DNA from: Streptomyces graminofaciens
Lineage (GTDB): Bacteria; Actinomycetota; Actinomycetes; Streptomycetales; Streptomycetaceae
DNA length: 64,000 bases
Assembly: GCF_030294945.1 (NCBI RefSeq)
Contig: NZ_AP018448.1
Location: forward strand, 8,156,501-8,220,500
Direction: 5' to 3'
This document shows, one piece after another, positions 28,106-36,800 of this stretch. A program made the position numbers and the translations under genes. Position 1 is the first letter of the stretch. Every line of letters begins with the position of its first letter. The notes under the pieces are model-generated. The model saw only the letters and a list, made by a program, of their open reading frames with translations. It made no database searches and had not been told where the DNA came from.

Positions 28106-29407
28106 GTGATGGCCATCGTCTTCGTCCTTGTAGCCGTGCTCGTGCTGGGCGCCTTCGGTGCCCTCCACTGGTATGCGTGGCGTCGCCTGGTGCGCGACAC
28201 GACACGCGGGCCGGGCCTCGCCCGTCGTGTGGGCACCGGGGTGTTCATCGCCGGCCCGGTCCTGCTGTTCGCCGCGTTCGCGGCGGAGCGGGGCGGCGCC
28301 CCCTTCTGGCTCCAGCAGACACTGGGCTGGCCGGGCTTCATGTGGCTGGCCCTGGCGCTGTATCTGCTGCTGGCACTTCTGGCGGGGGAGGTCGTACGAC
28401 CGCTTGTACGCCGGTTGGCCGAGCGGCGGGCGGGGGCGGCGGTTCCCGTGGTGGCCCCGTCGGAGGTCCGCAAGCCGGAGCCGGTGCCCGCGGGGGCGGG
28501 CGAGCCCGAGCAGGTGGCGCCGGAGACAGTGACGGAACCCTCCGTCCCGGCCGCCGTCGATTCCGTCCCGGCCGCCGCCGACCCCTCCCGGCGGCTCTTC
28601 GTCTCCCGGGTGGTCGGCGGTGCGGTCGCCGCGGCGGCGGTGGGTACGGTCGGCTACGGCACCTACGGCGTCGTACGCGGCCCCAGGATCAAGCGGGTCA
28701 CCGTACCGCTGGCCAAGCTTCCGCGCGCGGCGCACGGTTTCCGGATCGCGGTGGTCAGCGACATCCACCTGGGCCCGATGTTGGGCCGTGGCTTCGCCCA
28801 GAAGGTCGTCGACACGATCAACTCGACCCAGCCCGACCTGATCGCGGTCGTGGGCGACCTGGTCGACGGCAGCGTGAAGGACCTGGGCCCGGCGGCGGCG
28901 CCCCTGGCCGACCTGAAGGCCCGTCACGGTTCGTTCTTCGTCACGGGCAACCACGAGTACTTCTCGGGCGCGGAGCAGTGGGTGGAGAAGGTACGGGACC
29001 TGGGGTTGACCCCCCTGGAGAACGACCGCACCGAGCTGCCGTACCTGGACCTCGCGGGCGTCAACGACGTGGCGGGCGAGGACGAGGGCCAGGGCCCGGA
29101 CTTCAAGAAGGCACTGGCGGACCGCGATACCTCGCGCACGGTGGTTCTACTGGCCCACCAGCCCGTTCAGATCCACGACGCGATCGACTACGGCGTCGAC
29201 CTGCAGCTCTCCGGGCACACTCACGGGGGCCAGCTGTGGCCGATGAACTACGTCGCCCAGGCCGCGAATCCGACACTGGCGGGCCTGGAAAGGTACGGCG
29301 ACACGCAGTTGTACGTCAGCCGCGGGGCCGGCGCGTGGGGGCCGCCGGTTCGGGTGGGGGCACCGTCCGACATCACCGTGGTGGAGCTGGCTTCCAGGAA
29401 GGCCTAG
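28106..29407 (+). CDS. membrane-anchored metallophosphoesterase
   Basis: 433 residues from GTG 28106 (ATG 28109 is equally possible). About four membrane helices in the first 100 residues, a Pro/Glu-rich linker, then a calcineurin-like domain from about residue 205. Metal-binding motifs are complete: DIHLG (VVSDIHLGP), GDLVDG, GNHEY, a late AHQP and GHTHGG. This is the YkuE/YaeI-like type acting near the membrane, possibly on lipid or nucleotide phosphoesters. It begins 51 bp after the SCO4848-family gene and is likely co-transcribed. Confidence 0.9.
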   Translation: MMAIVFVLVAVLVLGAFGALHWYAWRRLVRDTTRGPGLARRVGTGVFIAGPVLLFAAFAAERGGAPFWLQQTLGWPGFMWLALALYLLLALLAGEVVRPLVRRLAERRAGAAVPVVAPSEVRKPEPVPAGAGEPEQVAPETVTEPSVPAAVDSVPAAADPSRRLFVSRVVGGAVAAAAVGTVGYGTYGVVRGPRIKRVTVPLAKLPRAAHGFRIAVVSDIHLGPMLGRGFAQKVVDTINSTQPDLIAVVGDLVDGSVKDLGPAAAPLADLKARHGSFFVTGNHEYFSGAEQWVEKVRDLGLTPLENDRTELPYLDLAGVNDVAGEDEGQGPDFKKALADRDTSRTVVLLAHQPVQIHDAIDYGVDLQLSGHTHGGQLWPMNYVAQAANPTLAGLERYGDTQLYVSRGAGAWGPPVRVGAPSDITVVELASRKA

Positions 29408-29620
29408 TCGCGGCCTCGTCCCGCTCCAACTCACTGTTCACTTCCGCTACTTCAGAAGAATCTATAAGAAGCCGGACGGACTCATTCCGCCATCGGTAAG
29501 TTATTTATTAACTCAACAAAATCCCTCTTCCCCCGGCGGAAACCCCTGTGGTTGGGTGATCGACGCCACCGCGGAACCACTGAGGAAGATGTGCCGGGTG
29601 GGACCTGGGGAGGGGAGCCG
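29408..29620. other. AT-rich intergenic region before solute-binding protein gene
   Basis: 213 bp, markedly AT-richer than the surroundings (for example TATAAGAAG and TAAGTTATTTATTAACTCAAC at 29464-29520), which suggests a promoter and perhaps foreign or regulatory DNA. No defined operator was recognised. Confidence 0.4.
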
Positions 29621-31177
29621 ATGCTGTCGGTTCGCGTGCGGGTTACCGCGTCGTTGCTGGTGTTGGCGGCGGCGGGCGTGGGCGGCTGGCAGTTGATGCC
29701 GGCGCAGCAGAACCTGAACAGGACGATCACGGTCGGTACGACGGACTCGATCACGTCGCTCGACCCGGCCGGCGCCTACGACGCCGGGTCCTGGGCCCTG
29801 TTCAGCAATGTGTTCCAGACGCTGCTGACCCTCGAACCCGGCGGCTCCGAACCGGTGCTGGACGCGGCACAGAGCTGCGCGTTCGCGGGCGACGCGCTCA
29901 CTGTCTACCGCTGTGTGCTGCGCCCGGGCCTGAAGTTCCCGAGCGGCCGCGAGATGACCGCCGCCGATGTGAAGTACTCCTTCGACCGGGTCAAACGCAT
30001 CAACGCCGCTGTCGGCCCCGCCTCCGTCCTCGACACCCTCGACTCGGTGAACGCGGACGGGCGGACCGTCACCTTCCGGCTCTCCTCGCCGGACGCCACG
30101 TTCCCGTTCAAGCTGACCACCGGCGCGGGCGCGATCGTGGACAGCGCCAAGTACCCGACGAACGCGCTGCGCACGGACGACGGTGTCGACGGTACGGGAC
30201 GGTATGTCCTGTCCTCGTACGAGAAGGACGGGCAGGTCCGGCTCGCGCCCAACGACGCGTACCAGGGCGCGGCGCAGGGCAGTGGCACGCCCGTCCTCAT
30301 CCGTTACTACAAGGACTCCGAGGCGCTGGAGAAGGCCTGGCAGGCGCGGAACGTCGACGTCGTCACCCGGCAACTCCCGCCCGCCGTGCTCGCCGAGCTC
30401 TCTCCCGGCGACCCCGACCAGCGCGTCACCGAGTCCGACAGCGCCGAGACCCGCAACCTCGTCCTCAACGTCCGCCCCACCTCACCGCTCCAGGACCGCC
30501 GCGTACGCCAGGCGATCGCCTCGCTCATCAACCGCGAGAAACTCGTCACCGAGGTGTACGACGGCACCACCGAACCCCTGTACTCACTGATGCCGACCGG
30601 CATGACGGGCCGTACGACCTCCTTCTTCGACATGTATCCGAAGCCCGACCCCGAGCGGGCCCGCGAACTGCTCCAAGCGGCCGGGGTGAGCCTCCCGGTG
30701 CGCTTCACCTACGGGTTCGCCAAGGGCCGGGGGGCCGCCGAGGCCGAGTCCACCGAGCTGAAGAAGCAACTTGAGGCCGACGGGCTGTTCGAGGTGACCA
30801 CCAGGGCGTACGAGTGGACCGACTTCCAGCAGCGTTACGCCAAGGGGGAGTTGGACGCGTATGCCGTCGGCTGGGTCGCCGACTACCCCGACCCCGACAC
30901 CTTCGCCGGGCCGCTCGTGGGCACGGGCGGTGCCATGAACAACGGCTACAGCAGCAAGGAGGTCGACCGGCTGGTCCAGGACAGCCAGCGGTACGGCGAC
31001 CGCAGCGGGGCCGTGGGCGATTTCGGCACTCTGCAGGACATCATCGCCCAGGACGTGCCGCTCGTGCCTCTGTGGCAGCGCAAGGAGTACGTCATCAGCA
31101 GTGAAGAGGTGGGTGGGGCGCAGTATCTGTCCGACGGGACGGGGGTTTTCCGGCTGTGGCAGTTGCATTGGTTGTGA
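29621..31177 (+). CDS. ABC transporter solute-binding protein, family 5 (peptide type)
   Basis: 518 residues, SBP_bac_5 fold. Typical blocks: TVGTTDSITSLDPAGAYD, YRCVLRPGLKFPSGREMTAADVKYSFDRV, RRVRQAIASLINREKLV and a C-terminal AYAVGWVADYPDPDTF. ATG 29621 follows GGGGAGGGGAGCCG. The N-terminus is an uncleaved-anchor-like hydrophobic segment (ASLLVLAAAGVGGWQLMP) with no lipobox Cys, unlike most Gram-positive binding proteins. No permease or ATPase gene is nearby, so it is an orphan receptor or shares a transporter. Confidence 0.9.
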   Translation: MLSVRVRVTASLLVLAAAGVGGWQLMPAQQNLNRTITVGTTDSITSLDPAGAYDAGSWALFSNVFQTLLTLEPGGSEPVLDAAQSCAFAGDALTVYRCVLRPGLKFPSGREMTAADVKYSFDRVKRINAAVGPASVLDTLDSVNADGRTVTFRLSSPDATFPFKLTTGAGAIVDSAKYPTNALRTDDGVDGTGRYVLSSYEKDGQVRLAPNDAYQGAAQGSGTPVLIRYYKDSEALEKAWQARNVDVVTRQLPPAVLAELSPGDPDQRVTESDSAETRNLVLNVRPTSPLQDRRVRQAIASLINREKLVTEVYDGTTEPLYSLMPTGMTGRTTSFFDMYPKPDPERARELLQAAGVSLPVRFTYGFAKGRGAAEAESTELKKQLEADGLFEVTTRAYEWTDFQQRYAKGELDAYAVGWVADYPDPDTFAGPLVGTGGAMNNGYSSKEVDRLVQDSQRYGDRSGAVGDFGTLQDIIAQDVPLVPLWQRKEYVISSEEVGGAQYLSDGTGVFRLWQLHWL

Positions 31178-31214
31178 CGGCGTCCCCCTCAAGCCGTCGC
31201 CCGATGCGGTTTGA

Positions 31215-32108
31215 CTAACTCCCCTTCGCTGCCCGCCCCTTGTCGCCGGGGGCGGGCAGTACCTTCGTCATCCCCGGCAGGAAGTCCGTGAACAGGTCGT
31301 GGACCTCGCGGACGAGGGGGCGCAGGGCGCGGAAGCGGGCCAGGGAGACGCCCCGGGTGGTGAGGCGGGCGCCGCGCTCGGCCAGCCGGTAGCTGCGCTC
31401 GCGCCCCTCCGTGCGGTCGAAGACCCAGTACAGGACGAGGCCCATCTGGGAGAGCCACAGCAACTCGGGGAGCACGTCGCGGAGTTCGTCCGGCACTTTG
31501 GCCTTGGAACCGGCGAGCACCTCGCGGTGGACGGCGATGGATTCCTCACGCGGGCCCTCCGACTCGGGCGAGAAGGGGCTGAGCGGGCTGTCCGGGTCGG
31601 CCGCGTTCTTGAAGAACTGCGCCGCGAACTCGTGGTACGGCTCCGCCACGTCCAGCCACAGCTTCAGCACCCCGGCGATCCGCGCCTCCAGGTCCTTCTC
31701 CCGTTCCAGCAGGGGCCGGATCGCCGCCTGGTGCTCGGCGCCGATCCGGTCGTAGAACCCCTGGATCAGGTGTTCCTTGCCGGCGAAGTAGTAGTACGCG
31801 TTGCCGACGGAGACCCCGGCCTCCTTGGCGATGGCCCGCATGGTCGTCTTGTCGTAGCCGCGCTCCTGGAAGAGCCGCAGGGCGGTCTCCAGGATGAGCG
31901 CGCGGGTCTGCTCGGACTTGGCGGGGCTCTTGGCGGCCGCGTCGGTACGGTCCCCTTCGCGGCCGGAGGCGGCTTCGGGGGCGGCCCCGGAGGAGGTTCC
32001 GGAGGGGGGACCGGAGGGGGTTCCGGCTCCCGAGCCGGGGCCGGAGTCCGTACCGGGCTCGCCGCCGGGGCCGGTGCTGACGTCGGGGTTCTCGTTCGCT
32101 GCGGGCAC
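31215..32108 (-). CDS. TetR-family transcriptional regulator
   Basis: 297 residues from a GTG 9 bp after the DCC gene. A 65-residue Gly/Pro/Ser-rich N-terminal extension precedes the TetR_N domain (about 66-112: EQTRALILETALRLFQERGY, TTMRAIAKEAGVSVGNAYYYF). The C-terminal ligand domain is all helical. It is the last gene of an operon whose promoter carries two identical TTGAAC-N2-GTTCAA palindromes, most simply explained as its own operators, giving autoregulation. Ligand unknown. Confidence 0.9.
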   Translation of the reverse strand: MPAANENPDVSTGPGGEPGTDSGPGSGAGTPSGPPSGTSSGAAPEAASGREGDRTDAAAKSPAKSEQTRALILETALRLFQERGYDKTTMRAIAKEAGVSVGNAYYYFAGKEHLIQGFYDRIGAEHQAAIRPLLEREKDLEARIAGVLKLWLDVAEPYHEFAAQFFKNAADPDSPLSPFSPESEGPREESIAVHREVLAGSKAKVPDELRDVLPELLWLSQMGLVLYWVFDRTEGRERSYRLAERGARLTTRGVSLARFRALRPLVREVHDLFTDFLPGMTKVLPAPGDKGRAAKGS

Positions 32109-32117
32109 GGGCAGAGC

Positions 32118-32753
32118 CTAACCAGTCGGGCAGGTGCCGCTCTCGCAGCCGTCAGCCGAAGCACGGGGACCGACGGGGTGGACGTACCTCCACCCAGACC
32201 TCCGGTCGTACACCCACCCCTCCAGCTCGGCCCCGCCCTTCGCCCCCCTCGACCAGTGCGCCCCGCGCCACTTGGCGGCGGCGAGCACGGCACCCCGGGC
32301 CAGCCTCGCCCCCGCCGGGGTGCTCAGCCGGTGGGCGAGCGGCCGGTGCTCGCGCAGGGCCCAGAGGCAGACGACCCAGGCGGCCGACCCCTGATAGATC
32401 TGCCCGCCGTCCCCGACGACGGTGATCTCCTGGAGAGTCGCCTGGTGGTCGAGTGTGGGGAACCGGTCCCGGGCCTCCTGCGACCCCGCCGCCACGAAGC
32501 CGAGCGGCACCAACTGCCGCTGCCTGCCCAGCCACTCCCGCACGAACGTGCAGAGCGAACACCGGTCGTCGTACAGCACGGTGAGCCCACGGACGGGTAC
32601 GAGGACAGGGCCCACCGGAACCGCCGGGCCCACCGGAACCGCCGGGACCGCGGGAACCGCCGGAACCACCGGGGTGGCCGGGGCGGCCGGGGTGGCCGGG
32701 GCGCGCTCGGCGTCCCGGCCCCCGGCGGCTGTGACCGCCGCCATTGATGTCAC
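32118..32753 (-). CDS. thiol-disulfide oxidoreductase-like DCC family protein (DUF393)
   Basis: 211 residues. The defining DxxCxxC is at 62-68 (YDDRCSLCTF, C65 and C68), followed by LGRQRQLVPLGFV and GSAAWVVCLWAL blocks normal for the family. The N-terminal ~50 residues are a Pro/Ala/Val repeat (VPAVPAVPAVPVGPAVPVGP). The tail has two further Cys (DGCESGTC). The start overlaps the upstream membrane gene stop (ATGA), so they are coupled. A redox role is suggested by the CxxC but the substrate is unknown. Confidence 0.85.
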   Translation of the reverse strand: MTSMAAVTAAGGRDAERAPATPAAPATPVVPAVPAVPAVPVGPAVPVGPVLVPVRGLTVLYDDRCSLCTFVREWLGRQRQLVPLGFVAAGSQEARDRFPTLDHQATLQEITVVGDGGQIYQGSAAWVVCLWALREHRPLAHRLSTPAGARLARGAVLAAAKWRGAHWSRGAKGGAELEGWVYDRRSGWRYVHPVGPRASADGCESGTCPTG

Positions 32754-33175
32754 GCCCCGGCCTGGGGCGCGACGGGCATCGTCGGCGCGACCCAGCCCTG
32801 CGGCGCGACCGGCGGCAGCTGCTCCCGCTCCATGACCCCCCGGCGCCGGAACTTGTTCAGCACGAACACGTTCCCCAGGTGCAGCGCGCCGAGCACGAGC
32901 AGCACCACCCCGAGCTTCGTCGAGACGGCCTCGAACACCTCACGGGGGCTGGTGATGGCCCCGTCCTCGTTCAGGTAGAGCGCCACGAACCCGAGGTTCA
33001 CGAGGTAGAAGCCGACGACCAGCAGGTGATTGACGGCGTCCGCGAGCTTCTCGTTCCCCTGCAGCACATCCGAGAGGAAGATCCGCCCGTTCTTGCTCAA
33101 AGTGCGCGCCACCCACACCGTCAGACCCACGCTGACCAGCAGATAGATGACATACGCGACGACCGTGAGGTCCAT
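32750..33175 (-). CDS. small four-helix membrane protein, first gene of TetR operon
   Basis: 141 residues from ATG 33175, with GGAAAGGGCGGGGGC before it. Hydrophobic segments: VVAYVIYLLVSVGLTVWVAR, HLLVVGFYLVNLGFVALYL and STKLGVVLLVLGALHLGNVFVL; a conserved KNGRIFLSDVLQGNEKLADAVN lies between the first two. The C-terminus is Pro-rich. It heads an operon with a DCC protein and a TetR regulator, under two palindromic operators. Function unknown. Confidence 0.8.
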   Translation of the reverse strand: MDLTVVAYVIYLLVSVGLTVWVARTLSKNGRIFLSDVLQGNEKLADAVNHLLVVGFYLVNLGFVALYLNEDGAITSPREVFEAVSTKLGVVLLVLGALHLGNVFVLNKFRRRGVMEREQLPPVAPQGWVAPTMPVAPQAGA

Positions 33176-33199
33176 GCCCCCGCCCTTTCCAGAGCCTTG

Positions 33200-33256
33200 T
33201 TGAACACGTTCAAAACGCTGTGGTGAGAATGTAGCGCTGTTTTTGAACACGTTCAA
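33200..33256 (-). promoter_or_regulatory. promoter with two identical TetR-type operators
   Basis: TTGAACACGTTCAA occurs at 33200-33213 and again at 33243-33256, 43 bp apart centre to centre (about four helical turns). On the minus strand the upstream copy supplies a -35 TTGAAC (33256-33251), exactly 17 bp before a -10 TACATT (33233-33228). The downstream copy covers roughly +8 to +21. The layout is that of a tightly repressed promoter, most likely controlled by the TetR protein encoded third in the operon. Confidence 0.85.
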
Positions 33257-33275
33257 GCGAGTGGCGGGCGTGCGG

Positions 33276-33707
33276 CTATGACGTACGTCCCAACTCGGGC
33301 CGACGGCTGTAGTCCGTGAGCCCGATGACGTTGCCCCAGGGGTCGGCGAACTCGACGGTCCAGCCGGTGGCGACGGGGAAGGGATGGTCCAGCGGCGGCA
33401 CCCCGGCGGCTTCGAGTGCCCGCGCGGCCCCCCGCGCGTCCCGCACCTCCAGCCACACCCGGGCGGCGCCCCACACCGGCGGCCGATGCCCCAGCGCCTC
33501 CTCCAGTCGCAGCACCAGCGCCGGTGTCTCCTTGCCGACCTTCAGCAACGCGATCCCGGCCTCGTCCAGCCGGAACCCCAGCCCGAACCCGGCCCGCCCG
33601 TAGAAGGCGACGGCCTCACTGAGGTCCCCGACGGGCAGCAGGACGTTGTCGAAGCCGAGCAGTTCGTACGGCTCTTCATGCGGTTCTTCACTCGATTTAT
33701 CTGACAT
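33276..33707 (-). CDS. VOC (glyoxalase/bleomycin-resistance-like) family protein
   Basis: 143 residues, one vicinal-oxygen-chelate module: FDNVLLPVGDLSEAVAFYGRAGFGLGF at the start and the closing WTVEFADPWGNVIGLTDYS. Many such proteins are dimers binding a metal or small hydrophobic ligand; the exact substrate cannot be told. A palindrome covers its start codon, which suggests regulation by a dedicated repressor. Confidence 0.85.
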   Translation of the reverse strand: MSDKSSEEPHEEPYELLGFDNVLLPVGDLSEAVAFYGRAGFGLGFRLDEAGIALLKVGKETPALVLRLEEALGHRPPVWGAARVWLEVRDARGAARALEAAGVPPLDHPFPVATGWTVEFADPWGNVIGLTDYSRRPELGRTS

Positions 33708-33717
33708 GCCGTCAGAT
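33699..33717. promoter_or_regulatory. inverted repeat over the VOC gene start codon
   Basis: ATCTGAC (33699-33705) and GTCAGAT (33711-33717), perfect 7-bp arms with a 5-nt spacer. The VOC start codon is at 33707-33705, inside the repeat. A dimeric repressor bound here would block both transcription and start-codon access. The protein that binds is unknown. Confidence 0.55.
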
Positions 33718-33754
33718 TAGAGCGCCGGTTCGCCGACGCCGGGGAACGACAAAC

Positions 33755-33804
33755 GCCGAGGGGCCGACCCCGGAGAAGTGATCCTCCGCGGTCGGCCCCT
33801 CGGC
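33755..33804 (-). terminator. strong hairpin after the FG-GAP protein gene
   Basis: GCCGAGGGGCCGACC (33755-33769) pairs perfectly with GGTCGGCCCCTCGGC (33790-33804). It lies about 20 bp after the end of the minus-strand FG-GAP gene and before the VOC gene, and isolates the two. Confidence 0.8.
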
Positions 33805-33823
33805 CCTTACCTCACCCGTCGCC

Positions 33824-36800
33824 CTACCCGATGGCGACCCGGTTCTTCCAATAGCTCGCCGTGCCGATGATCTCCGTGCCCGAGCCCGACAGGACCGTCC
33901 GGCCTCCGGCGTAGAAGCGGACCGTGCCGTCCGTGCGGGCCGTCCAGATGTCGGGGATGGCGTCGCCGTTGGCGTCGGGGGTGCCGATGAGCAGGTAGAT
34001 GTTGCCGCTGCCCCAGGCGGAGGCGCCGTAGACGCCGTCCTCTCCGTCGGCCGAGTTGGCGGCGGCGGCCAGGGAGTTGAGGTCGACGCCGGTGCCGCTG
34101 CTCGCCTTGATGCCCTTGCGGTAGAGGAGACGGCCGGAGACGTCGGTGCGGTACACCATGTCCGTGACGCCGTCGCCGCTGATGTCCATGACGGAGACGA
34201 TGTCCCGCTCGGTCCAGGGCGCCGAGGAGAGCTGGATCGCCTGGTCGATGCTGCCGCCGTGGTAGCCGGTGAAGGCCCACAGCGCGTCGCCGACGGTGGC
34301 GAAGAAGTCCGTGCGGCCGTCGCCGGTGGCGTCGCCCGCCGAGACGATCTGGGTGAGGGCGGAGGGGGAGGGCGCGTTGCTCGGGAGCAGGATCTCCACC
34401 CGCTTGTCGATGTTGACCGCGCCGTAGCCGTCGCCAGGGTAGATCCACAGCTTGTCGCCGAGTCTCACCACCAGGTCCTGGAGGCCGTCGCCGCCGTAGA
34501 TGTCGCCGTTGTGGGTGATCAGGGCGCCCTTGAAGTGGCCGGCCGGAGCCGAGACGTACGGTGGTAGGTCGTCTCCGTTCGGGTCCTTGTTCGGGTTGGC
34601 CCGGTAGGCGCCCGGCATCGAGTAGTCCAGGTCGCCCGTGCCCTTGGCCAGGTCGTCGGTGGCCTGGGAGGGGTACATGACCAGGTTGCCCTCGTTGGTC
34701 ACCACCATCAGGTCGGGGAGTTTGTCGCCCGTGAAGTCGCCGGGGGAGTCGGCCTGGTCGCGCGGGGTGACGTAGAAGAAGTACTTCGTCGGCTGGGACA
34801 CGTTGCCCGCGCCGTCGACCGTGCGGACGTACAGCACGTTCGGGCCCGCTGTCGGCGGCTTCGCGTTCGAGAGTGTCGCGCTGACGGTCGTCGCCGTGCC
34901 GGAGGTGCGGCCCAGGGAGAACGGGTAGCTCGGCGCGTTGAAGCCGTACTCGTAGCGGATCACGTCCGTGTTGAGCGCGCGGACGCTGAAGGAGCCCGCC
35001 GTGCCGAACTTCTTCGTCGACCAGTTGGCGTCCTCGGCGTCGTTGCCGAAGCCGTTCTCGGCGCCGTCCGCGTTCGGGAAGTCCGTGGAGCTGACCTTCG
35101 GCGGCTTGGGCGCGGTGGTGTCGAGGACGAAGCGGCACGGGGTCGTGGCCGGGGCGTACCCGGAGCTGGCGTTCGCGTCGTCCACGGCCCGCACCCGCCA
35201 GGAGTAGAGGGTGCCGTTGGTGAGCTTGCTCGTGGCGAAGCCGCTGGTGGTGCGCAGCGCCACGTCCTTGTCGCCGCCGACCGAGACCTTGCCGGTGGAG
35301 CCCAGCAGATCACCGGTGGTGTCCCACTTGCCGGTCGCCCACAGGTCGAAGTCGAGGAAGTCGAGGTTCTTGTCCTTGTCGGCGCCCCGCGCGGTGAACG
35401 TCAGGTTCCCCGAGCCCATGCGGACGTACGGCTCGGTGGTGGTGCACTTGGCGTCCGGGCCGAGGTCGAGCGACTTGGAGTCGATGGTCGGTTTGCGGTT
35501 GTAGACGAGTTCGAGCACCGGCGCGTTGTCGCCGTTCGCCTGGAACTTCTTCCACGAGTACTGCGAGTGCTCGTCCCGGGCACGCATCCCGAAGGTGATG
35601 CTGTCCTTGCCCTCGTCGGCCCGCTTCTGCGCGGCCTTGCGCACGTCGAAGGTCTCGTACGCGTCCCGGCAGCCGGACTTGTAGCCGTGCGCGAAGCTCT
35701 TGGTCGCGAACTTGTTGCCGTCGCTCAGCTTCGGCGCGTTCTTCCAGTTGGTGTGCCCGTCGACCTTGCCGGTGAGGTGCACGCTCATCGAACGGGCGCT
35801 GCACGACCAGGAGTACGTCTCCAGCATGCGCAGCTTCGCAGTCGTGATCTTCGTGCCCTTGAGGTCCTTGTCGAAGGCGATGTTGAAGTACGAGCGGGAG
35901 GTGCCCCAGGTGTCCGACTCGAAGCCGACCCGGGCCTCGTGCGTACCGCCCTTGTTGAAGCCCTTGCCGTTGTAGAACGTGGCGTTGGGGTGGCGGCTGT
36001 ACGCGGTGGTCCAGTTCTGCGTGTGCTTCTTCACCGACGGGTCGACGAACACCGGGTACTTGGTGGCCGAGTCGTTGAGGAAGTCCAGGTTGGGGGTGAG
36101 CACCCAGTTCGAGCCGGACAGGTCGACGTCGACCAGCTCACCGCGCGAGTCGGGCGAGGGCCCGTCCAGTCCGGACAGGCTGAGCGTGGCCGCCGAGCCG
36201 CTCTGGGTGGGCGCGGGCGTCGGCTCGGCCGGGGCGGACGGCAGCGGCGACTCCGAGACCGTCGGCGCGGGGCCGTCGGTGGCGGGCGGGAGCGTCTCGG
36301 GGTTGGTGTCGCCCTGCTCGTCGGTCTCGATCAGCCCCTCCGTGGGGCTCGCGCTGTCGCTCGGCTCGTCGGAGGCCGACGTGCTGGGCTCCGGGCTCTC
36401 CTCGGTCGTCGGCTGCGCGCTCGCCCCGACCCCGCCGTCGGTGACCGCCGGGGAGCCACTGCTGTCCCACATCAGCGGCGTCGGCGAGACGGCGACCTCG
36501 TTGCCGTACGCGTTCTCCGCGCTCAGCACGCTGGTCACCGGGTCGAGGCGGAACGTCAGATCGTCGGAGGTGATGCCGTACGACAGCTGCTGGGCTCGGG
36601 CGTCGGCCGCGGCCGCGCGGTTCTTGAGCACGAGCAGCTGGGCGAAGCCCTCGTCGTCGGCGGTCAGCACGAGGTCGGCGCCCGGGAAGATCTCCGGGTA
36701 CAGGGCGCGCGAGCCGTCGATGATCGGGGTGGGGACCGGGCCGGGCCAGGTCAGCTGGACGGTGTAGCCGTCGACGGTGAGGGTGACCAGGGGGGACGCG

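Noticed and set aside
29408..29620. AT-rich patch considered as an att site or horizontal transfer junction
   Set aside because: No flanking direct repeats, tRNA or integrase gene; a promoter explains it more simply.
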